Source of the DNA: Theocolax elegans
Lineage: Eukaryota > Arthropoda > Insecta > Hymenoptera > Cerocephalidae
DNA: 64,000 bases
Assembly: GCA_026168455.1 (NCBI GenBank)
Contig: JANSJX010000042.1
Location: 62,001 to 126,000, forward strand
Reading direction: 5' to 3'
Of the stretch, positions 58,073 to 64,000 are shown one piece after another (position 1 is the stretch's first letter; every line of letters starts with the position of its first letter). A program made the translations under genes and the position numbers. Under the pieces are notes generated by a model. The model saw nothing but the letters and a program-made list of their open reading frames with translations, did no database searches and was not told the origin of the DNA.

Positions 58073-59797
58073 CTAGAAATGAGAACATTTATAATGGATG
58101 GGATTCTAGTTACTGGATACAAAAAATGCACCGAGATCTATTAGGAAAAAATGGCTAAGTTTAATCAGGTTTCAATTTTATATTTTGGTGCATATTTTTG
58201 TACTTTTACAAGTGTTAATTTTTTGTACTTTTACAAATATTTAGATAAGTAAAATAATTGCAACTAATAAAAATAGCAGAATAAGATAAGCAGTTTTTCA
58301 ATTCAATGTCTGATCCGGATCCTACAAATCAATATTTTAAACAAAATTAAAGTTTGTTTTAATTTGTAGATATATTGTTCAGATATGATATGACTTCAAT
58401 GTCAAAGTGCGTATTGAAAAAAAGTAACCAAGTTTTTAAATTACAGCTTTTTAAAGTCAAAATTTTGACAATATTTGCTTGAAAGACTGATTAAGGAGGT
58501 ATTATACTTAAAATCGAAAAAAGAATTTTGATTTAAAAGATTATTACAAATAAATAGTTTTTTGTTATTTAATCTAATTTTCATACAAACATTTTCTGGA
58601 TTCTGGAAAAATGCATTATGAGCTTTGCCGTAAGATATACTTTTGACTGGTGGACTAATTTTGATTTAATAACTCTTTTTGTAGCTAAAACATGTCATTT
58701 TGAACTGAAGATATTTTGATTGTAATAGTTCTAAATTCTAAATTGTTATATTAAAAAAAATTTTGGAAATTTTGACATTTTTTTAACCCAATAATTTATG
58801 ATCTAGAAATATCACAATGCATTTTTCCAGTAGGAGGATGGAGCTAAATTAATCACTTTTCTTCATGAATTATTTTGTCAGCTAATTTTAAACATTTTGA
58901 CATGGTACCTAGACAGAAAAGAAGTTTAACATTTCAACTATTTGCCTGATTTTTTCCGAATATAAAAATTGAAAAATAAAAAATTTACACCCAAGGTGAA
59001 AAAAATTGTTTTGGTAACTTAGCCCCAAGGCTGGAACTAATTCAATTATTACCTCGGGGCTAAATTGGTCTATATTTTTACATGGATTTTCAAAACTTAT
59101 AAAATTTTTTATTTATAGCTTAGCAGTGTTACACATATTGAAGATCTTTAACTAACATAACATCTATTAAACATATACATTCAATGAATTATCTTTTTTT
59201 TAGTGTTCAGTTCTCTAATATATTAAATTTATATGTTATATTATAGTTTTGCTATTATAGAAAGCGGATTGAAAATATTCTAAAAGTTAACTTCTTTTGA
59301 GAAGAAAGCTGGTTTTTATATTTTACGTAACGGTAACGGTTTTCGAGTAAAATTACCTTAAAAATAGCTCAAAGTATAAAAAAAAACATGAAATGTATAA
59401 CCTCGATGATTTATAACCTAAATAATAATAAAGATATCCCTCTGAACATTTAGTCAATCATTGATAACATTAAGGAACTGTGATAGCCAAATTACGGGGA
59501 TCTTACATTTAAAAAACAAAAAATTTTTAATAATTATGAAACGTAAAATCTGAAAAAATTCATATATGATGCTTGAATAATGTAGTAAACAAAACATAGC
59601 TATTTTTTCCAAAATAATTAATAATTAATAATGATAATGACTTTTCGTCGGTAGTGGTTAGGTTTAAAATGGTTCCTTGCGAATGCACAAAAATCTCAAT
59701 CATTTAGAGATAAAAAATTGTGAAACATTCACACTTAAATTTTAAAACAAGTATAAGAGCGTTACACAGAGATTCCAACTTTTAGTTTCACATCTCC
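58073..59797. other. AT-rich spacer, no gene
   Basis: Only an imperfect 12-bp inverted pair (ttagccccaagg and cctcggggctaa) at 59020-59072 stands out. Nothing codes. Confidence 0.45.
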
Positions 59798-59801
59798 TTA
59801 A

Positions 59802-59940
59802 CCTTTAGAGGGCCGAAAAACCACTATAGTGGCTCGACCCATGATGGGCACTTTGTCAATGACCAATCCATGATATAAGATACCTTTTTTACCACTTTTC
59901 TATGGAGGATATGCCATCCCAAATCCCGGCCCCCTAAAGG
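59802..59940. mobile_element. 139-bp TTAA-flanked MITE, copy 2
   Basis: Ends cctttagaggg and ccccctaaagg with TTAA on both sides (59798-59801 and 59941-59944). Same length and shared interior blocks (gatataagatacct, aaatcccgg) with 22601-22739. Confidence 0.85.
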
Positions 59941-60292
59941 TTAAGGGGATGTCGCACCTTCATTTAATACACACACTTACCGACATTCACTGATTTTTCA
60001 AATTTATCTTTTAGTTTGCATGTTTTATCTAATATATTAGTTAAGGTATATTCTAGGATGTGCAACAATAATTATTGTGTGTCTGCTAAAAATGTTTAGA
60101 AAAAATTAATATTAAAAGCTATATTTGAAAAATTAAATACAGAAATCTGTAACCTGTATGCACTCCCCTTAAGTAGAACGTGTCAAAAATTTTGGGCAAA
60201 CAAATAATTTTTTATCGATTACTTGTCAGAGAATCCTTACATCTAGAATTTAGTAGTCCTTTGCATTATAAAATAAATTACTTTATTTTTTA

Positions 60293-60601
60293 GAATTTGC
60301 AAAAACCGACGATTTGGAAACAATCATGGCTCCAAAATTCAAAGAGTCCGAATATTTCACACTGAAATTAATTATAGTTTGCATTTATTATTGGACATCT
60401 GCATTTGTCAATTGCATATATAAAAATGAAAAGTTCTCAAAAGATCATAAAAAGAAACTTTTAGAGATTCTATTTCAAAATAATGGGTCACGTAAAAAGC
60501 ACATGTCTAAAATCAATCATTGTTTGAGCATGTATAACGTGCACTTACAAAAAGCAGCAACAGAATTAGCTGAATATGGTAAACAAATTCATATTGTATA
60601 A
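60293..60601 (+). CDS. Hypothetical exon, ~102 codons
   Basis: Open from an acceptor-like site (ttattttttag) near 60292 through EFAKTDDLETIMAPKF to HIV and a stop at 60601. It is Lys/His-rich with a hydrophobic stretch (LIIVCIYYWTSAFVNCIY). No domain that I recognise. The first Met in frame is at 60314. It may be the last exon of a gene on this strand. Low confidence. Confidence 0.3.
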   Translation, partial: EFAKTDDLETIMAPKFKESEYFTLKLIIVCIYYWTSAFVNCIYKNEKFSKDHKKKLLEILFQNNGSRKKHMSKINHCLSMYNVHLQKAATELAEYGKQIHIV

Positions 60602-60869
60602 ATATTGTAATTCGTAGAGTATACATGCATAACTATATATGACATCACTTTTTAGTTCTGCGTAAGTTTGAAACTTACAAAAATCAAGGAATGTTACATA
60701 ACTTGAGAGATGTACAAGTGTCGCTGAGGAAGTTGCAGCCAAATGATTTCCTTCACATTTCCCAAGGTATCATTAATCATTTATTTTACCTAGCGAAAAA
60801 ATAGAAAGTAAAAACAGTAACATAACGTGACAATATATAAGTGAACAAAAAACTGGTAACATTTCATCT

Positions 60870-60934
60870 GACTTTATCTTATTTTACGTGCAGCTGCACG
60901 AAACTTTATCTTATTTTACATGCAGCTGCATGAA
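60870..60934. repeat. Two tandem 32-33-bp units, each with a CAGCTG palindrome
   Basis: actttatcttattttacgtg continuing into cagctgcacg, then the same with catgcagctgcatg. The two copies differ by symmetric changes that keep the palindrome. Confidence 0.7.
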
Positions 60935-61417
60935 AATCTCAATCATTTATTGATAAAAAATTTTGAAAAAATTCATACTTAATCTTCAAAGCAAGTGGCG
61001 TTACTGAGAGATTTTTGAAAAAAAGCCGATTAATTGTTATTTAAAAAATAAATAGGTATGCTAATTTTTTACTCTCACATCTCCTTGACAACAATATGCC
61101 TAGTTACTTCTTGATAAAAAAATTTAATTTATTATGTAAATATAAAATTTACATGCAATTTATCTTTTGCTTATTTTATTTCACAATTCAAGGATCAGTT
61201 CATCAGTTCATCAACTATTCTCATTATAAATTTGTGTATTCTCCTCTTCGTGGTAGGAAAAAATAACATTCAGTTCAAGAAGCCGATATAGTTTCCTCTC
61301 TAGAACAATAATGTTAAAAGTTGCCTTAAGTCAAGAGGAATTTTGTTATAGGTGTCCTAATACTTTATTTATCCTACGTTATTTCTAAGTACTGATGGGA
61401 GGCACCTATTTGTTGAG

Positions 61418-62040
61418 CTAGGGATTTAAAAATTGAGCTAACTCGAAACCGAAACCAAGTAAGTCTGGAGTTTTAAAATGTTGGTTCCCTAAAGGAGTCT
61501 TTGCTTTCGCAGACGTCGCTCTCGCATATCGGTAAGGAGAATGTCTGTTCTTGTAGTAACTCAGCTCGAGGTGGACCCAAGGAAGGCACGATGGTGAAAA
61601 TGGTGCTGAATGCTGGAGATTCTGGTTGTCTGGCATTTTGAAAAAAAGCAGATGAACGAAGCATTTGTACCGGTTGCTGGATTGAAGATTCGCCGGCTGC
61701 AATGTAAGCAAGCTTGCGAGCGTCCTTAGTAACTGCTTGAAACTCCTTTGACATCGATGCTCTTATTTCAATTGCCGCTGACTTGAATCCACCTTTGTTG
61801 ATTATGTGACCGAGGAAGAGGACTTCGTTTTGAATGAGAAGGCACTTATCGATATTGATAGACAAATTACTTTTAGCAAGTTTCGAGGTGCTGGATGCTA
61901 TGACGAAGGGTTCAACGTAGGCTCAAACGAGGGGTAGATTTTGGATGAGGTTATTCACGTATAATTGGTAGGTCTGTGTCGCCTTCCGAATTCCTATTGG
62001 CACCCCGAGAAACTCGAAAGAGTCTGAATGGAGTTATCAG
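61418..62040 (-). pseudogene. Ty3/gypsy reverse transcriptase fragment
   Basis: On the minus strand, FEFLGVPIGI (about 62030-62000) aligns by eye with the gypsy F..LP.G loop, and ININKCLLIQNEVLFLGHII (about 61862-61803) with the motif after the RT catalytic loop (KC.F....FLGH). The frame then continues without similarity to 61473. The catalytic YxDD is not visible and stops occur upstream, so this is a decayed fragment without LTRs. Confidence 0.6.
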
Positions 62041-62217
62041 AGCTATTATAGGAATGTCTCGGGATCTCTGGGGCGAGAAGGATCTGAAAGTAAGCTTTTT
62101 ATAGTTTAAGGTAGAAAAATAGAAATTGTATTACCGTGGTAACGTTAAGTTTACGAAGATATTCGATCGATCTCCAACCTCCTTTGTCCTTTCTTACCAT
62201 CTACAAAGATCTATTAA

Positions 62218-62595
62218 CCCTTTCAGGGGCACATTAGATTGCAGAGCATATCACCATAACTCAAGGTGGATTGAACCTTAAAAAAATTCTCAAAAAAATA
62301 TATGTTATTCCAGTAAGTCTACACAACACATAAAAAGATTTTGTATGAATATATATGTTTTTGTGATTGCTGCCGAATTAAAATAAAAAAAATAGCATTT
62401 TTCGTTAATCAATTGTTTATAACAATTCCGTACATAACAATTTGGGTTAGAAAACACTTAAGTTATCTAAAACAACTACTTTAAAGTCTAAAAAACCAAA
62501 GCATCTATGAATTTATCGTCAATAATAAAAAAAAATGATTGAAAAACCACAGAAAAACAAGTGGCATCCTGAGAGTGCCACTGCCCCTGAAAGGG
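62218..62595. mobile_element. piggyBac-type MITE with TTAA duplication
   Basis: 378 bp with perfect 14-bp ends ccctttcaggggca and tgcccctgaaaggg, bordered by TTAA (62214-62217 and 62596-62599). CCCTTT ends with TTAA targets are typical of piggyBac. No transposase. Confidence 0.85.
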
Positions 62596-62929
62596 TTAAA
62601 GGGCTTGCCCATTGCAGCAGATCGAAGTCACCCATTTCCGGACACGAAATACTTACTTAAATCGTACTCCAAAAATACCAAAAATATAACACCAAAATGA
62701 CACCAAAAATCAATAATAAATGATATATTTTATCATTAATATATATGGATAACATATAAATTCATGCAACATATAAAACATAAATTTGATCACTCGAAAA
62801 ATCCAACGATGAGCCATAATACTAATTTCTCATATAAGACAATAAGTAAGAGAGAGAACGCAGTATATATATATATATATATATATATATTAGTTATTTA
62901 TGTACCTTGGGCTAACCACGCGTTAATAC

Positions 62930-63350
62930 AGTCAACGGCGAAATATCATTGTGAATGGATAGTAGTTCGGCCGCGGTCGCGAGCGCAGCAGCATGGTGCT
63001 TAAAAAATTTTACAGTCTTACAACCCGTAGGCGACTCTTGCAGCGCAAACTGAAACATGTGCGTCAATTTAAAAGATGTGCGTTAAATAATAATTCGTAA
63101 TTTTGAATGCTTCGTTGGCTCATAGAAAATAGAATGTGCATTGCCTGGCATAGCCCGTGGCCCGAACGTGCGCGTGACACATCGAGTTTCGGCTATCCGA
63201 TATCGCGCTATCGCGCGGAGTATACACAATCGTTGCTTGTGTTTACTCGAGGTTCAGAAGTACAGTTTTCTATTGCACGTTTCAAAGACGTTGCACTCGA
63301 TTTTCGACTGGATGGTAGGCCGTACTAATCGCTACCACGAAGTGTAATCA
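62930..63350. promoter_or_regulatory. CpG- and GC-richer patch upstream of the SET gene
   Basis: Contains cggccgcggtcgcgagcgca (62969-62988) and many CpG in 63160-63220, in contrast with AT-rich surroundings. A 35-codon ATG frame (62993-63100, very basic, TTRRRLLQRKLKHVRQF) lies inside. It could be the promoter or first exon area of the SET-domain gene that follows on the plus strand. Confidence 0.3.
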
Positions 63351-63606
63351 CGCTTATGTGATCGGAGAAGCCCTCGCTAGGTATATTAACGTATGTGAAC
63401 ATATATTGAAAATTTGTATATACACATATACTTAATATAGGATACGTATTGCATGTTTATTCTTCTACACATTGTCATTTGTCTGACCGGAATCAACTTC
63501 TACCAAATTGTTGTAATAAAATTGGCTAATAATTAAAATTATAACTTTTAATCTATTAATGATAATTAAATAAATTCAGATCAATTAATATTAAATATTT
63601 AAACAG

Positions 63607-64000
63607 CTCGTCGGGGTCTGAGAAAATGTAGTCGACTTATTCAGGAACAAAAGATCGAAGAAATCCAAAAATTAGTTTCTAGCAATTGTGAGGATGGACT
63701 TGAGGTAACAAATATTTTATAGAGAAAACAAGTAACTTGTAAAATAATAGAGCACTAAGTCATGAATGAACACTTCTAAAATAAAAGATTGATTTGTACA
63801 CAGATACAGTTTAGTGAGTCAAAAAACCGTGGAGTTATAACGACGAAACGTTTCGAGAAAGACCAGTTTGTAATTATGTATGCTGGTGAGCTTATTTCGG
63901 AAAAAGAAGCTAAACTCAAAGAAATTGAATATGGCAAAGATTGTAATATTGGTTGTTACATGTATTACTTCAAATACAAAGACAATAATTATTGGTTTGT
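63607..64000 (+). CDS. SET-domain lysine methyltransferase, PR-Set7/KMT5A-like (partial)
   Basis: Two exons, cut by the window end. Exon 1 (63607-63704) follows an acceptor (atttaaacag) and reads LRKCSRLIQEQKIEEIQKLV then NCEDGLE, ending at a GT donor. Exon 2 (63804 onward) follows tttgtacacag and reads RGVITTKRFEKDQFVIMYAG, then ELISEKEAK and GCYMYYFKYKD, in phase with exon 1. The order EE..DGL / RGV / YxGELI / GCYMYYF matches the start of the SET domain of PR-Set7 (KMT5A), which monomethylates histone H4 lysine 20. The catalytic NHS and Tyr motifs would lie beyond the window. It may be the cellular gene or one of several paralogues; upstream exons were not identified. Confidence 0.8.

Overview
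The window looks like repeat-dense, AT-rich DNA from an insect genome; Hymenoptera is a weak guess. It carries BEL/Pao and Ty3/gypsy LTR retrotransposons, a LINE, SINEs derived from 5S rRNA and tRNA genes, many inverted-repeat DNA elements, a ~313-bp satellite, intron-bearing genes with GT-AG junctions, and a PR-Set7/KMT5A-like SET gene entering at the right edge. There are no bacterial-type operons, no CRISPR array and no clear stand-alone tRNA or rRNA gene.

Layout. 0-4 kb: an inverted-repeat element (460-1681) carrying a 5S-derived SINE, a tRNA-derived SINE with perfect target duplications (2104-2323), and a TTAA-flanked element (3228-3943). 4.1-18 kb: a decayed Ty3/gypsy pol gene split by a complete-length BEL/Pao element on the minus strand (5112-11921); then a zinc-knuckle Gag-like reading frame, a polypurine tract and a putative ~2-kb LTR with an antisense chain of splice sites. 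18.7-25.6 kb: a decayed tyrosine-recombinase (YR) gene on the minus strand interrupted by three inverted-repeat elements. 26.5-30.2 kb: a TA-flanked inverted-repeat element, a broken transposase-like gene with a ubiquitin-specific-protease-like C-terminus, and another TTAA element. 31.3-40.8 kb: satellite array with seven 5S-derived SINEs, several at identical monomer positions. 42.6-53.3 kb: a second, apparently intact YR gene (minus strand) that can be modelled as a large exon and a small C-terminal exon joined in phase across a ~7.7-kb intron, which holds a LINE, a duplicated LINE 3' end and CT-rich microsatellites. 53.5-56.4 kb: TTACGT-rich tandem and inverted repeats with two CACGTG-rich palindromic elements. 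56.6-64 kb: two small unrecognised plus-strand frames, small inverted-repeat elements, a gypsy RT fragment, and two exons of the SET-domain gene, cut by the window edge.

The most notable items are the two copies of the YR zinc-finger gene family (one intact, one dissected by insertions), the transposase/USP-like fusion remnant, the foldback-like elements whose arms are themselves ~300-bp tandem arrays, and the satellite that has amplified SINE-bearing monomers. All product names rest on motif reading by eye; no alignment or database search was run.
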